A stretch of 64,000 nucleotides of DNA from Pseudomonas guineae (GCF_900113745.1 NZ_FOQL01000004.1:310001-374000); one strand, 5' to 3'; numbered from the stretch's first letter, positions 25,234 to 35,001 are shown. The notes: a model not told the origin generated them from the sequence alone. Numbers and translations: made by a program.

Positions 25234-25502
25234 GGTGCAATTCTCCATGGCTAATCAGGGTCTGTCTGCGCGCGCGAAACCTTTTGAGCAAGGCGTTGAG
25301 ACGAGCGTTAAACCCTAAATCAGGCATGTGCCAGTGTTTCGACCCGTTGCTCACGGTAGCTGCGATTCGTCGGAATCGAGCCGCGAGAGCGACATCCTTC
25401 GGTAGACTCCGCGCCCGTATTTGGACTGCCTGATGCTGTATTGGGTGTGCTGATGGTCAGGCGCGACAGTGCTCGCATGCCATTAAGAAGTTGAGGTCGA
25501 AC

Positions 25503-25790
25503 ATGTCGTTGCAAGCGCTTTGGTGGTTGATCGAAAGTCAGCCTGGGCAGTGGCTGAATGGGTTGGCGCTGTTTTTTGCCATGGCCGGCTCCTGGTTGTT
25601 GCTGGCTACCCGCCTGCGTGAGCAGCGCGCGCTGGGGCGGATGTTGGCCGGTAACGTGCTAAGCGAGTTGGCGCAGCAGGCCTATACCGAGGATGAGCCG
25701 ACACTGCGCCTAAACCGCTTCTTCTATCGGTTTGGCTATGCCTGCCAGGCATCGGCATTGCTGCTGTCCTGGCTCAGTACCCAGCTGTAG
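25503..25790 (+). CDS. Small membrane protein of unknown function
   Basis: A 95-residue protein with two membrane segments (NGLALFFAMAGSWLLLATRL at ~18-38 and ACQASALLLSWLSTQL at the C-terminus) around a polar helical centre. I recognise no family. GAGG lies before ATG 25503. It stands alone, with a terminator shared with the converging acyltransferase gene. Confidence 0.65.
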   Translation: MSLQALWWLIESQPGQWLNGLALFFAMAGSWLLLATRLREQRALGRMLAGNVLSELAQQAYTEDEPTLRLNRFFYRFGYACQASALLLSWLSTQL

Positions 25791-25806
25791 TTCAGGTTCA
25801 GCCCAT

Positions 25807-25837
25807 AAAAAACGGCAGCCATTGGCTGCCGTTTTTT
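25807..25837. terminator. Bidirectional terminator
   Basis: A 14-bp perfect stem AAAAAACGGCAGCC/GGCTGCCGTTTTTT with ATT loop, between converging genes. Confidence 0.95.
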
Positions 25838-25853
25838 ATGGCGGGTCACCGCG

Positions 25854-27020
25854 TCAAAGAGGCAGGCCGGCTTTGATCCGGTACTGGTTACGCACCGGGT
25901 TGGCATATTGCAGGATCAGGTAGGGCTGCTGTTCGCGCGGACAGTTAGCCAGGCGGCGCTGCCATTCGCTTTTTGCCGCACTGAGTTCAGCTGCGGGGAA
26001 TAATTCGGCAACATTGGGCACTGCCAGTGTGGGGTCGCGATCCGCCCACATGGCATACGCCAGGTAATGCACGGGGAACAGCCGATAGCCGCTGAGTATC
26101 CGCCTATCCATCTCTGCCGCCAGCATTTTGCTGTCATCCAAACCCTGGTCTACTGGCGCGCCGAAGTGCACATGCACGCGGCCTTTGTAGCCGGTTATGC
26201 CGAGAGCAATGCTCTGGTCATCTTCACCTGCCGCTTTGGTATAGCTGCCACTTCCCGCACGCATTGACAGTTCGCGGGCCTTGGCCTGATCGCACGGGTC
26301 GTATTCGTAGCTGATCGACACCGGCGTCAGGCGCAGGCTGTTGATCACCTCGGCAAACGGCTCGGCCTTACGGTTCATATGGAACATCTTGAGGATCGCC
26401 GAATCAGTGCGGTCATCACCATCCTTGGCGCGCCCCTCGGCCTGGGCGATCCAGATCGACTCGCCGTCAACGCGAATCGAGTGATTGATATAGGACGAGA
26501 GCAACTGATAAGCCGCCAGCTTTTCACGTCGACCACTGATCGAGCGGTGCACGATAAAACTTTTGTTCAGGCGCATCAGGTCGCTGACAAACGGCTTTTG
26601 CAGTAGGTTGTCGCCAATCGCGATGCGCGGCGTCGGCAGGCCAGCGTGGTACACCGCGTAGTTGACAAAGGCCGGGTCCATGACGATATCGCGATGGTTG
26701 GCGAGGAATAAATAGGCTTGGCCGCCCTGCAGGTGTTCGATGCCGGAATAGCTCACGCCATCGGTTGCCCGCTCAATGGTGTGATCGACATAACTGGCGA
26801 TGCGCGTTTGCAATTGCGCTACCGAACTGACGTCGCGAAACTCAAGACGCAGGCGATAGGCTATAAGTGGTTTAAGCAGCCAGCCTAAAGGTGCCGCCAA
26901 ACGCGGGAAGCGAAACTGAGTGAGGATGCCTAGAAACGCATCGTCGGCCAGCAGGCGCGCAAGTACGGCAGGGACTTCGGCGTCGGCGTAAGGTCGGATG
27001 GCATCGAATTCGCCCATCAT
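25854..27020 (-). CDS. 1-acyl-sn-glycerol-3-phosphate acyltransferase-like protein
   Basis: A 388-residue member of the PlsB/PlsC acyltransferase superfamily. The catalytic block reads FLANHRDIVMDPAFVN (~109-124), where His and Asp correspond to the HX4D motif, here with one extra residue between them. IVHRSISGRREKL and the WIAQAEGRAKDG segment correspond to the substrate-binding motifs. It has no clear membrane helices except a short hydrophobic part near residue 45. It probably acylates a glycerophosphate-type lipid at the inner membrane. It appears monocistronic and diverges from the small zinc-ribbon gene. Confidence 0.82.
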   Translation of the reverse strand: MMGEFDAIRPYADAEVPAVLARLLADDAFLGILTQFRFPRLAAPLGWLLKPLIAYRLRLEFRDVSSVAQLQTRIASYVDHTIERATDGVSYSGIEHLQGGQAYLFLANHRDIVMDPAFVNYAVYHAGLPTPRIAIGDNLLQKPFVSDLMRLNKSFIVHRSISGRREKLAAYQLLSSYINHSIRVDGESIWIAQAEGRAKDGDDRTDSAILKMFHMNRKAEPFAEVINSLRLTPVSISYEYDPCDQAKARELSMRAGSGSYTKAAGEDDQSIALGITGYKGRVHVHFGAPVDQGLDDSKMLAAEMDRRILSGYRLFPVHYLAYAMWADRDPTLAVPNVAELFPAAELSAAKSEWQRRLANCPREQQPYLILQYANPVRNQYRIKAGLPL

Positions 27021-27148
27021 GCTCTCTTGTTGTGGTTGGCTGCGGGGATGCTCACTGCGCGGATCGTCGCGCTCAGTAAGGGCCTTTGCATGACTGCAAG
27101 GCCAGCTATAGACCGGCGATTATACGCCCAAGTCACAAGGAGACCGCG

Positions 27149-27331
27149 ATGCTGGAAACTCAGGACTACCAATGCCCTTATTGTGGCGAGCAGGTTGAGG
27201 CCTTACTCGACCTGTCTGCTGGCGATCAGCAGTACATAGAAGACTGTTCGGTGTGCTGCCGACCGATCGTATTTACCCTGCAAACCGATGGCGAGGACTG
27301 GAGCCTCGACGTGCGCGGGGAAAATGACTGA
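27149..27331 (+). CDS. CPXCG motif cysteine-rich (zinc ribbon) protein
   Basis: A 60-residue protein with two knuckles, CPYCGE near the start and CSVCCRP in the middle, fitting a single zinc ribbon of the CPXCG-motif family. AAGGAGA precedes the ATG. The stop overlaps the start of the DUF2007 gene (TGATG), so the two are translationally coupled. The function of the family is unknown. Confidence 0.85.
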   Translation: MLETQDYQCPYCGEQVEALLDLSAGDQQYIEDCSVCCRPIVFTLQTDGEDWSLDVRGEND

Positions 27332-27591
27332 TGCAGCGAATCTACGAGCCGCAAGACTTGATGGAAGCTGAATTGCTGCTAGGGATGCTGGCCAGTGAAG
27401 GTATCGAAGGTTACCTCACCGGGCAGCATCTCGCGGGCGCGGTGGGTGAGTTACCTGCCTGTGGTTTGCTCGGGCTAATGGTCGAGGATGAACACGCGCA
27501 GGACGCACAGCAGTTGATCGCCGCGTACAATGCGGCGCAACCGCTGCCTGGCGATGAGCCGGATCATGTCCTGGGCACGCTGCTCTGCTGA
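27331..27591 (+). CDS. DUF2007 domain protein
   Basis: An 86-residue soluble protein matching DUF2007: [35 protein letters not shown] start followed by LMVEDEHAQDAQQLIAAY (quoted in part). The fold resembles a PII-like signalling or regulatory domain, but no ligand is known. It is coupled to the zinc-ribbon gene by a one-base overlap. Confidence 0.85.
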   Translation: MQRIYEPQDLMEAELLLGMLASEGIEGYLTGQHLAGAVGELPACGLLGLMVEDEHAQDAQQLIAAYNAAQPLPGDEPDHVLGTLLC

Positions 27592-27725
27592 GTAGCGGTT
27601 ACGTCGCTACGGGCTGTGACTGGTGGTGCGTCTTGTAGGGTTCTAACGGGGAAGACCGTTAAGCCGATTTTTAGCCATCGCAGCGCGGCTACTGTGTTTA
27701 TTCCAAGTGTTATCGAGTTTTTCTC

Positions 27726-28343
27726 ATGTGTGGACGTTTTGCCCTGTTTCGTTGGACGCCTGCATTTGCGGCGATTCCCGGTTTTCCCGCTGACCAGTTA
27801 CCGCACTGGAGTATTTCGCCGCATAGTCAGGTCTTGCTGCTGCGCAACGTCGATGGCGAGCGCCAGTTAACGCGCGCCCGCTGGGGGCTGACGCCCCCCT
27901 GGTTGACTGATCTAACGAAGACGCCGGCCCAGGCCCGCGCGGAAACCCTGGCCGAGCAGCCGATGTTTCGTGAGGCGTTTCGCCTGCGCCGCGGTTTGTT
28001 ACCGGCTAATGGCTTTTACGAGTGGCGAGGCACGGCACGCAAACGCCCGTATTGGCTGACGGGCGAGGGCACGCCGCTGTATTTTGCCGCGTTGTGGGAA
28101 GCCTACCCGGTTGAAGGCTGCGTTTACCTGAGCGCTGCGGTGGTAACCCAGGCCGCCGCCAATCAGCGCCGGCCGTTGATTCTTGATGAGGCCGGGCAGG
28201 CGGCGTGGTTGGCAGCCGATACATCGCCAGCTGAGTTGCAAGCCTTACTGGCACGGCACCAAACGGCGCTGCGCGAGCGGGTGCTGGCCAACCTGGTCAA
28301 TGATCCTAAATTAGATGCGCCAGAATGCCTGACGCCCGCCTAG
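27726..28343 (+). CDS. SOS response-associated peptidase family protein (YedK/HMCES type)
   Basis: A 205-residue SRAP-domain protein. Cys2 follows the initiator Met, as needed for covalent capture of abasic sites in single-stranded DNA, and Glu99 (NGFYEW) is present. Two other YedK active-site positions differ: the Asn of NARAET is Gln69 (AQARAET), and the His of IHxRMP aligns to Asn146 (ANQRRP). The PRYNIAPTQ DNA-binding segment reads PHWSISPHS. So it either has altered chemistry or only binds. I saw no LexA box upstream. A terminator follows. Confidence 0.85.
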   Translation: MCGRFALFRWTPAFAAIPGFPADQLPHWSISPHSQVLLLRNVDGERQLTRARWGLTPPWLTDLTKTPAQARAETLAEQPMFREAFRLRRGLLPANGFYEWRGTARKRPYWLTGEGTPLYFAALWEAYPVEGCVYLSAAVVTQAAANQRRPLILDEAGQAAWLAADTSPAELQALLARHQTALRERVLANLVNDPKLDAPECLTPA

Positions 28344-28377
28344 CTGGCGGGCGCTATCCTCACAAGGCATTAACAAT

Positions 28378-28413
28378 AAAAAAGGGCGTACTGCGAGGCA
28401 GTCCGCCCTTTTT
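28378..28413. terminator. Bidirectional terminator
   Basis: AAAAAAGGGCG...CGCCCTTTTT with an inner ACTGC/GCAGT stem between the converging SRAP and chemoreceptor genes. A second hairpin, GCCCGCC/GGCGGGC, overlaps the SRAP stop at 28334-28353. Confidence 0.88.
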
Positions 28414-28423
28414 GCCTGCCCAG

Positions 28424-30574
28424 TTAGACCTTGAATTGGTTGATCAAGCGGCGTTGTTGTTCGGCCAATTTGGTCAGCTCTGCGCTGGCCTGACTGGCCT
28501 CGTCGGCGCCACCTGCAACTTCATTGGCCACCTGGCCAATATTAGTGACGTTACGGTTGATGTCTTCGGCCACTGCGCTTTGTTCCTCGGCCGCGCTGGC
28601 GATCTGCGTGTTCATGTCGTTGATCACCGAAACCGCCTGGGTGATTGACTCCAGCGCTTCGGCTGCCTGGCTGGCTTGCTTCACGCTGATCTCGGTTTTG
28701 CTCTGGCTGTCTTCCATCACTTTTACGACGTCGCGGGTGCCTTGCTGCAGCTGCTGGATCATGGTCTGGATCTCTTCGGTGGCCTGCTGGGTTTTTTGCG
28801 CCAGGTTGCGCACCTCGTCGGCCACTACGGCAAAGCCTCGGCCCTGTTCGCCGGCGCGTGCGGCCTCGATGGCCGCGTTGAGCGCGAGCAGGTTGGTTTG
28901 CTCGGCAATGCCGCGAATCGCTACCAAGATGGCGTTAATGTTCTCGCTGTCCTTGGCCAGCGTTTGCACCACGGTCACCGCGCGCCCGATTTCCTGAGCC
29001 AGTGCAGCAATCGAGTTAGCGGTGTTCTGCACCGTTTGCTTGCCTTGATTAGCGGCGCGGTCTGCATGATTAGCGGCCTCAGCTGCATGGGTGGCGTTGC
29101 GTGCCACATCCTGGGCAGTGGCGGTCATTTCATGCACAGCAGTGGCGACCAGTTCGATTTCCGCCATTTGTTTCTGCACGCCCTGGTTAGTGCGGATGGC
29201 AATGTCGGCAGTGTGCTCGGACGAGTCGCTGACCTTTTGTACCGAACTCACCACTTGGCTGATCATTGCCTGCAGCTTGCTTAGGAAGGTGTTAAAACCG
29301 AGTGCGATCATACCCAGCTCGTCCGCTCGGTCGGTCGTCAGGCGTTGAGTTAGGTCGCCTTCACCCTTGGCGATGTCATCCAACATCGCCACCATTTGTT
29401 TTAGTGGGCGGGCAATGCCGTAGCCAACAAACCACACCACTAATAAGCCAATAGTCGCAATCAGCAAGCCTACCAGCGCCATGCCCAGGGTGTCGGCCTC
29501 GCCTTGTGCATGGAGGTCGGCCTGCATGCTCTGTAGATCAGCCATGACGGTATTAACCGGGAGTATCAGCATGAGCACCCAGCGAGTATCGGTATCGCCA
29601 ATGTTGAAGTTGAGAAACAGTTCGATGTGGTTCTTAGACGGGTCTTCTTGCTCGTCAATGTCATAGATGACTTGACCTGCAGTCATGCTTTGTAAGTTCG
29701 CCACTTCGTTAGCGTCGAGTAGCTCAGCGGCTGGGCTACCAAGCTTGTCCGGCGCTTGAGTCGACGCGACCAGGCGGCCATTACTCGCGATCAGCGCCAT
29801 TTCCCCTGCGCCGTCATAGAGTTGGCTGTCTGCTTTGAGCAACAACTCCTGAATGAAGTTAACGGCTAGGTCTGCCCCGGCAATGCCACGGAATTGACCA
29901 TTGACGAGAATCGGAGAAGTAAAGGAGGCGAGCATGATCATCTTGCCGCCGACTTCGTAGGGTGCAGGGTCAATCACGCAGGTTTTTTTGCTCTCTTTGG
30001 GGCAAAGGTAGTATTCGCCAGCGCGAACCCCAGTGGGGAGCAGCGTTTCGGTCTCCATATCGCCCAGGGCATCAATACCCAAGCTGCCATCGGCATTGCG
30101 GAACCACCATGGGTTGAAGCGCCCCGAGCCATCGTAGCCGTTGTCCTTTATACCGGCGTACACGTCATCATTGGCGTCGAAGGCATTTGGCTCCCAGCCG
30201 ATATAACTGCCCAGCAGTTTAGGATTTTGTGCTGTGGTTTCGTGTACGAGGTTTGCCAGTTCTTCCCGGCTAATCGACAACAGCGGGCTGCCAGTGCTGT
30301 CCTGCATACCGAGCAGCGCGTTAATCCGCGCCAGGTCGGCAGTGATCTGTAGTGGTGCGTCCAGTTCACGCTGAATCTGCAAGACCTGCGCTTGCGCCAG
30401 TGCAGTCAAACGTTGCTGGATGACGTGTTCGAGTAGGCCGCGGGTGCGCTCCTGCACCAACTCCTGGCTTCTGCTGCTGGCAAAAAGTGCATACACCACA
30501 AGTGCAGCGACCACGGCGAGGACGCTCGCGCCGGCCATAGCAGCAACTGAAAATTGAATGGATTTAAGCTTCAT
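28424..30574 (-). CDS. Methyl-accepting chemotaxis protein with dCache sensor
   Basis: A 716-residue chemoreceptor. It has TM1 (~10-32), a large periplasmic double-Cache region (~45-345), TM2 (~360-385), HAMP (~385-437) and a cytoplasmic signalling domain with the tip motif [20 protein letters not shown]. There is no C-terminal CheB/CheR-tethering pentapeptide. Length and the N-terminal sequence recall the TlpQ/McpU group that senses polyamines, but the ligand is uncertain. It signals through CheW/CheA to the flagellar motor. It is monocistronic, ends at a shared terminator, and is divergent from the M48 protease. Confidence 0.93.
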   Translation of the reverse strand: MKLKSIQFSVAAMAGASVLAVVAALVVYALFASSRSQELVQERTRGLLEHVIQQRLTALAQAQVLQIQRELDAPLQITADLARINALLGMQDSTGSPLLSISREELANLVHETTAQNPKLLGSYIGWEPNAFDANDDVYAGIKDNGYDGSGRFNPWWFRNADGSLGIDALGDMETETLLPTGVRAGEYYLCPKESKKTCVIDPAPYEVGGKMIMLASFTSPILVNGQFRGIAGADLAVNFIQELLLKADSQLYDGAGEMALIASNGRLVASTQAPDKLGSPAAELLDANEVANLQSMTAGQVIYDIDEQEDPSKNHIELFLNFNIGDTDTRWVLMLILPVNTVMADLQSMQADLHAQGEADTLGMALVGLLIATIGLLVVWFVGYGIARPLKQMVAMLDDIAKGEGDLTQRLTTDRADELGMIALGFNTFLSKLQAMISQVVSSVQKVSDSSEHTADIAIRTNQGVQKQMAEIELVATAVHEMTATAQDVARNATHAAEAANHADRAANQGKQTVQNTANSIAALAQEIGRAVTVVQTLAKDSENINAILVAIRGIAEQTNLLALNAAIEAARAGEQGRGFAVVADEVRNLAQKTQQATEEIQTMIQQLQQGTRDVVKVMEDSQSKTEISVKQASQAAEALESITQAVSVINDMNTQIASAAEEQSAVAEDINRNVTNIGQVANEVAGGADEASQASAELTKLAEQQRRLINQFKV

Positions 30575-30744
30575 GGATGCTCCGGCGAAATAGGGTGCTA
30601 TCCATAGCTATCGGCAGGCTGGGATGGAATCCGTAGTGCCTGTATGCAGATAAAAGATGGCTTCAGCTGATTGTGCAAGTTCAGCTGTTGCTCGGTTGGA
30701 GGGGGCGGCCTAGCATACGAACCTTGTTCATCGGGAGATTCAGC

Positions 30745-31557
30745 ATGAAACACTTGTTGCCATTATCTGCGCTGGCTGCGGCCTTGCTGCTGGCAGGATG
30801 CCAGGTCGTTAATACCACCAGTGGCGGCGCAGTAGGTGTCGAGCGCAAGCAGTACATGTTCAGCGCGCTCTCGACTCAAGAAGTTAATCAGATGTATGCG
30901 CAGTCCTATCAACAGACTCTGGGCGAGGCTTCCAATAAGGGGGTGTTAGATAAAACCAGCAACAACGCCAAGCGCCTGCGCACAATTGCCGACCGCCTGA
31001 TCAAGCAGGCACCGCTGTTTCGTCCGGATTCGGCGCAGTGGCAGTGGGAAGTCAACCTGATCAAGAGCCCCGAACTTAACGCCAACTGCGGCCCGGGTGG
31101 CAAAATCATCTTCTACAGCGGCATCATCGAAAAGTTGAAGCTGACTGACGATGAGATCGCCGCGATCATGGGCCACGAAATGGCCCACGCCCTGCGCGAG
31201 CACAGCCGTGAGGCGATGTCCAAGGCCTACGGCATCGAGATGGCCAAGCAAGGCGCCGGCGCTTTGCTCGGTCTGGGCTCCGACACCCTGGCGCTGGCCG
31301 ATGCAGCTGTGGAATACGGCATGACCCTACCAAACAGCCGTGGCAATGAGAACGAGGCTGACCTGATTGGTCTGGAGCTGGCGGCCCGCGGTGGCTACAA
31401 CCCGAATGCGGCAGTCAGCCTGTGGCAGAAAATGGCGGCTGCCAGCGAAGGTGCACCGCCTGAGTTTATGAGTACCCACCCATCGTCAAACAGTCGGATT
31501 GCCTCTTTGCAGGCGGCGATTCCTAAGGTAATGCCGCTGTACGAACAGGCGCGTTAA
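30745..31557 (+). CDS. M48-family metalloprotease lipoprotein (LoiP-like)
   Basis: A 270-residue precursor with lipobox LLLAGCQ (Cys19). The zinc site is HEMAH at 144-148, with the third ligand in NENEADLIGLEL (~205-215), typical of M48. There are no membrane helices beyond the signal, so it is a periplasmic outer-membrane-anchored protease of the YggG/LoiP kind, active in envelope quality control. GGGAG lies before the ATG. It is monocistronic and ends in a terminator. Confidence 0.9.
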   Translation: MKHLLPLSALAAALLLAGCQVVNTTSGGAVGVERKQYMFSALSTQEVNQMYAQSYQQTLGEASNKGVLDKTSNNAKRLRTIADRLIKQAPLFRPDSAQWQWEVNLIKSPELNANCGPGGKIIFYSGIIEKLKLTDDEIAAIMGHEMAHALREHSREAMSKAYGIEMAKQGAGALLGLGSDTLALADAAVEYGMTLPNSRGNENEADLIGLELAARGGYNPNAAVSLWQKMAAASEGAPPEFMSTHPSSNSRIASLQAAIPKVMPLYEQAR

Positions 31558-31571
31558 GTCGCTGTAAGTAC

Positions 31572-31601
31572 AAAAAGCCCCGTATGCATGCGGGGCTTTT
31601 T
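31572..31601 (+). terminator. Rho-independent terminator
   Basis: AAAAAGCCCCG/CGGGGCTTTTT stem after the M48 protease; it can also serve the converging minus-strand gene. Confidence 0.9.
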
Positions 31602-31628
31602 GTTTGGGTGGGTATCGTCTTTTCGCGG

Positions 31629-32072
31629 TTAAGGCAGGGCCTTAGCGGCAAAAGATTGAGTGGGCAGGCCCAACTGTGAACGGAAGCTTTCCATGTCGAA
31701 CATGGTGCAAATTTCCTGGATTTCATGGCGTGGGGTGAGCGTCCAGAAGGCCATGGCTGAGATGCTCAGCACTTTGTCGCTGGGTTGATAGCCGAGTGCA
31801 GGCCGCTGGATGGTGCCGATCAGGGTGCTCCACGTGACAACTTTGTAGCCTTCGGCAATGCATTCCTCAACGACCACCTGCAGGTCGGGCATCGCGTGAC
31901 GAATGCTCTGCACCATTTGAGAAAATGCTTGGCTGTCCAATGGTGTGCCGATAAACGAGCTTTTGTAGAGGAAGTCTTTGCTGTGCAGCTGCTCTGTCAG
32001 GGCAGTACGACCTTTATTCCATGACAGGTCGATGTGCTGGCGCACCCGTTTTTTTCGATCATCCAATGACAT
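31629..32072 (-). CDS. SnoaL-like/NTF2-fold protein
   Basis: A 147-residue soluble protein resembling SnoaL-type ester cyclases or NTF2-fold proteins: the N-terminal helix, then SFIGTPLDSQAFSQMVQSIRHAMPDLQVVVEE (in part) and WSTLIGTIQ. No catalytic residue can be assigned with confidence, and a specific reaction is unknown. It lies downstream of the TMEM165-type gene, 106 bp away in the same direction, and may be read from the same transcript. Confidence 0.62.
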   Translation of the reverse strand: MSLDDRKKRVRQHIDLSWNKGRTALTEQLHSKDFLYKSSFIGTPLDSQAFSQMVQSIRHAMPDLQVVVEECIAEGYKVVTWSTLIGTIQRPALGYQPSDKVLSISAMAFWTLTPRHEIQEICTMFDMESFRSQLGLPTQSFAAKALP

Positions 32073-32178
32073 GCATGTCTCCCTGACTGTTGAGTGGACA
32101 AAGATTTTGCTCGCCTTAGCAGGCGCGTGGGCGCTGAGGCGTTAGCCAAAGCGCCAGCGTCCCGGCATGAGCTGTTTA

Positions 32179-32763
32179 TCAAATCAGCCCGCTAAACTTC
32201 AAGGCCTGATAGCCCGTATACACAGCAAGAGCAGCAAAGGCCGTGGCTGCAAGGCGGCGAATAAGGGTTAAGGGCAGGCGTTCAGCTGCAAAATTGCCGG
32301 CTAAAACTACCGGTACATTGGCGACCAACATGCCGAGTGTGGTGCCGATGACGACGAGCAAGAAGTGCGGGTATTGCGCGGCCAGCATCACGGTGGCGAT
32401 TTGGGTTTTGTCGCCCATTTCGGCGAGGAAGAACGCAATTAACGTGGTCAGGAACGGGCCGTAGCGTTTAAAGCTAGAACTTTCATCGTCATCTAGCGTG
32501 TCCGGAACCAAGGTCCACAGCGCTACCGCGACAAAGCTGGCGGTGAGCATCCAGCTGAGGGTGGCGGGGGAGAATAGGCTGGCGACCCAGTTGCCGATAG
32601 CGCCCGCTGCGAAATGGTTGGCCAAGGTGGCGACCACGATGCCGCAGATGATCGGCCACGGTTTGCGAAAGCGTGCGGCCAGAAGCAGGGCCAGTAATTG
32701 CGTCTTGTCGCCGATTTCGGCCAAGGCAACGATAAAGGTCGGGACAAATAAGGATTCGAGCAT
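32179..32763 (-). CDS. TMEM165/GDT1-family (UPF0016) metal transporter
   Basis: A 194-residue membrane protein with six or seven helices and the two family signatures EIGDKTQ (16-22) and EMGDKTQ (115-121), the metal-coordinating E-x-G-D-(K/R)-(T/S) repeats. In bacteria this family (for example MneA in Vibrio) exports manganese. A yybP-ykoY-type Mn2+ riboswitch in its ~245-bp leader (32771-32965) fits Mn export. The ATG follows AGGA (minus strand, 32771-32774). A possible alternative role is Ca2+/H+ exchange as in eukaryotic GDT1. Confidence 0.92.
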   Translation of the reverse strand: MLESLFVPTFIVALAEIGDKTQLLALLLAARFRKPWPIICGIVVATLANHFAAGAIGNWVASLFSPATLSWMLTASFVAVALWTLVPDTLDDDESSSFKRYGPFLTTLIAFFLAEMGDKTQIATVMLAAQYPHFLLVVIGTTLGMLVANVPVVLAGNFAAERLPLTLIRRLAATAFAALAVYTGYQALKFSGLI

Positions 32764-32770
32764 CAGGCGT

Positions 32771-32965
32771 TCCTAAAGGGGCGGGTCGACATGGCTATGA
32801 CACGTACAGCCTCCCCGCCCCGGGTAAGGTGTGCGTGTCATAGGTCTGGTCAAACCGTAAGGCCACCTCAGTGGGCCTTGGATCGCACGCGCCATGCTCT
32901 GCTGAGCAAGTATGTTGACGCGTGCCGGGCGAGCTGGCGCTCGCGGGAGACTACTCCCCTAGGAC
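32771..32965 (-). promoter_or_regulatory. yybP-ykoY manganese riboswitch with expression platform
   Basis: On the minus strand the aptamer opens with GGGGAGTAG (32952-32960) and later has TCAACATACTTG (32907-32918), the conserved elements of the Mn2+-sensing yybP-ykoY class. Downstream are two stems that cannot coexist: TATGACACG/CGTGTCATA (32834-32842 with 32796-32804) and GGGGCGGG/CCCGCCCC (32814-32821 with 32778-32785). The second lies next to the ribosome site and start codon. Whether control is by termination or by translation is not decidable here, since the T-run (TTT) is short. Confidence 0.82.
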
Positions 32966-33008
32966 GCGCGCATTTTGCCCCCGCCCCCGCGAGAGGGCAA
33001 GCCTCGAA

Positions 33009-34007
33009 TCAGTCTTTGCAGGCGCGATAGATGCGAAAGCCCTTGGCATCGGCCAGAGTCTGGCAGGAGCCGAGGTGCTGCTCGATCAGCGGTGGATATT
33101 TAAGGAAGCTGTTGGCGACCAGGCGAAGCTCGCCGGTGCTGGTCAGGTGCTTGGCCGCCTGACGCAGCAAGTGCTCGGTGGCCTGGTAGTGGGTGTGCAC
33201 GCCCTGATGAAAGGGCGGGTTGCTGAGGATTGCGCTAAGGCCTGTGGGGGCGGCATCAATGCCGTCACCGCTGATTACATCGGCCTGCAGGGCGTTAGCG
33301 GCCAGAGTCAGGCGGCTGCTTGCCACGGCAAAGGCGTCGACATCCAGCATCGTCACCTGGCTATCCGGGTAGCGACGTTTCAGCGCCGCACCGAGCACGC
33401 CAGCCCCGCAGCCGAAATCGAGGATATGGCCGTTTGGTAAATCGTCTAGATGTTCCAGCAGCAGCGCACTGCCGACGTCTAAGCGACCGTGGCTGAATAC
33501 ACCAGGCAAGCTGAGAACCTGCAGCGGCCCATCGGCCAAGGGGAGCTCGTAGCGTTGCGCCAGGCTGTGCAGGTCCGGCGTGGCCGGGCTGTGCTCAACC
33601 CTTACTTGCCAGAGCTGGCAGTGCCGCGCACTGTCGAGCTTGCGCGCCTGACCAAAAGCCGCCAGTTGTTTCGCTGCGCGTTCGATACCGGCGCGCTTTT
33701 CCCCGACCAGAAACAGCTCGCGACCGCCCATACGTGCGGCCAGGGCGTTGAGCAGGTACTCGGTGAGCTCGCGGGATTTCGGCAGAAACAACACGGCTGC
33801 CTGGACATCGCGTGCGGCAGGTTCGGTGCCAAAGTGGCAGCGACCACTAAAGCGCGTATCCAGCAGGCTGTGCTCACCGGCGTGCCAGCTCCAGCCGTGG
33901 GCCTCAGGAAAATGACCGAGCAGATCATCCGCCGGTAAACCGGCAAGCAGCAGCGGGCCGGTGAATAGATTGGCCTGACGCAGCAGTACTTCGCTTCGCG
34001 GGTCCAT
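33009..34007 (-). CDS. rsmC: 16S rRNA (guanine-1207-N2)-methyltransferase RsmC
   Basis: A 332-residue tandem-Rossmann methyltransferase. The N-terminal half is a degenerate copy. The C-terminal half has the SAM loop [17 protein letters not shown] and the catalytic NPPF motif in [15 protein letters not shown], typical of N2-guanine methylation. Length and layout match RsmC. It sits upstream of the manganese-riboswitch leader, and hprA-like dehydrogenase lies 28 bp beyond its start. Confidence 0.9.
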   Translation of the reverse strand: MDPRSEVLLRQANLFTGPLLLAGLPADDLLGHFPEAHGWSWHAGEHSLLDTRFSGRCHFGTEPAARDVQAAVLFLPKSRELTEYLLNALAARMGGRELFLVGEKRAGIERAAKQLAAFGQARKLDSARHCQLWQVRVEHSPATPDLHSLAQRYELPLADGPLQVLSLPGVFSHGRLDVGSALLLEHLDDLPNGHILDFGCGAGVLGAALKRRYPDSQVTMLDVDAFAVASSRLTLAANALQADVISGDGIDAAPTGLSAILSNPPFHQGVHTHYQATEHLLRQAAKHLTSTGELRLVANSFLKYPPLIEQHLGSCQTLADAKGFRIYRACKD

Positions 34008-34035
34008 GGACGCTCCTGGAAAAAAGTCGCGTAGC

Positions 34036-35001
34036 TTAGCCGACTAGGCGCACAGGTGCGCCGTTGAAAAATGCCTGAGCGTTTTCAGTCAGCTGGCCAA
34101 CGATGCGCTGCCGTGCCTCGCGGCTGCCCCAGGCGCTGTGCGGAGTGATGATCAGTCGAGGAATATCGGCGGCGAGCAGCACGTTGCCATCCTTGGGCGG
34201 CTCCTGGGTCAGCACGTCAGTGGCCGCGCCACCGAGGTGGCCGGCGCGCAACGCATCAGCCAGGGCTTGTTCGTTGACCAGGCCGCCACGCGCGGTGTTG
34301 ATCAGCAAGGCGCCAGGCTTCATCAAGCTCAGCTCACGTGCATCGATAAGATTCAGGGTGTCGCTGTTCAGCGGGCAATGCAGGGTGAGTGCATCGACTT
34401 GTGGCAGCAGCTCATCCAGCGGTAGGCGGTCTGCGCGGGGCGGCCGGCCGGGTAATTGGCCGAGCAGCACGCGCATGCCAAAGGCTTCGGCCAGTGTGGC
34501 AACGGCACTGCCCAGTTCGCCATGGCCAAGCATGCCTAAGGTTTTGCCGTGCAGCTCGATGATCGGGTGGTCTAGTAGGCAAAATTGTTGCGCCTGTTGC
34601 CAGTGCCCGGCGCGAACATCCCGTTGATAATCCGGCAGGCGCGTGGCCAGCGCGAGCAGCAGCATCAAGGTGTGCTGCGCTACGGATGGCGTGCCGTAAC
34701 CCTGACAGTTGCACACGCTGATGCCGTGGGCGCGCGCGGCGGCCAGGTCAATCGAGTTGATGCCGGTGGCTGCTACCAATATCAGCTTGAGCTCCGGGCA
34801 AGCGGCGAATACTTCAGCATTCAATGGCACTTTGTTGCTGATCGCCACCTGTACACCCTGTAGGCGTTCGATGGTCTGCGCCTGCGTGCTGTGTGGGTAC
34901 AGTTGCAGGTCGTTAAAGCTGGCGCTTAGGCCGGATAGATCAAGATCGCCCAAGTCGAGTGAGCTGTGGTCGAGAAAGACGGCGCGGTGACTGTTACTCA
35001 T
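34036..35001 (-). CDS. D-2-hydroxyacid dehydrogenase (glycerate dehydrogenase/hydroxypyruvate reductase type)
   Basis: A 321-residue NAD(P)-dependent dehydrogenase. The nucleotide loop is [13 protein letters not shown] (~153-165). Catalytic Arg is in NTARGG, Glu in LTQEPP and His in TPHSAWGS, the Arg-Glu-His triad of the family. HprA-type glycerate/hydroxypyruvate activity is the best guess from layout. The gene order rsmC-dehydrogenase in one direction suggests a shared transcript. A LysE-family gene diverges from its start. Confidence 0.84.
   Translation of the reverse strand: MSNSHRAVFLDHSSLDLGDLDLSGLSASFNDLQLYPHSTQAQTIERLQGVQVAISNKVPLNAEVFAACPELKLILVAATGINSIDLAAARAHGISVCNCQGYGTPSVAQHTLMLLLALATRLPDYQRDVRAGHWQQAQQFCLLDHPIIELHGKTLGMLGHGELGSAVATLAEAFGMRVLLGQLPGRPPRADRLPLDELLPQVDALTLHCPLNSDTLNLIDARELSLMKPGALLINTARGGLVNEQALADALRAGHLGGAATDVLTQEPPKDGNVLLAADIPRLIITPHSAWGSREARQRIVGQLTENAQAFFNGAPVRLVG

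Noticed and set aside
25320..25514. A 64-codon minus-strand frame in the gap before the 95-residue membrane protein
   Set aside because: Ser/Arg/Thr-rich composition, no ribosome site, and it covers the probable promoter of the next gene.
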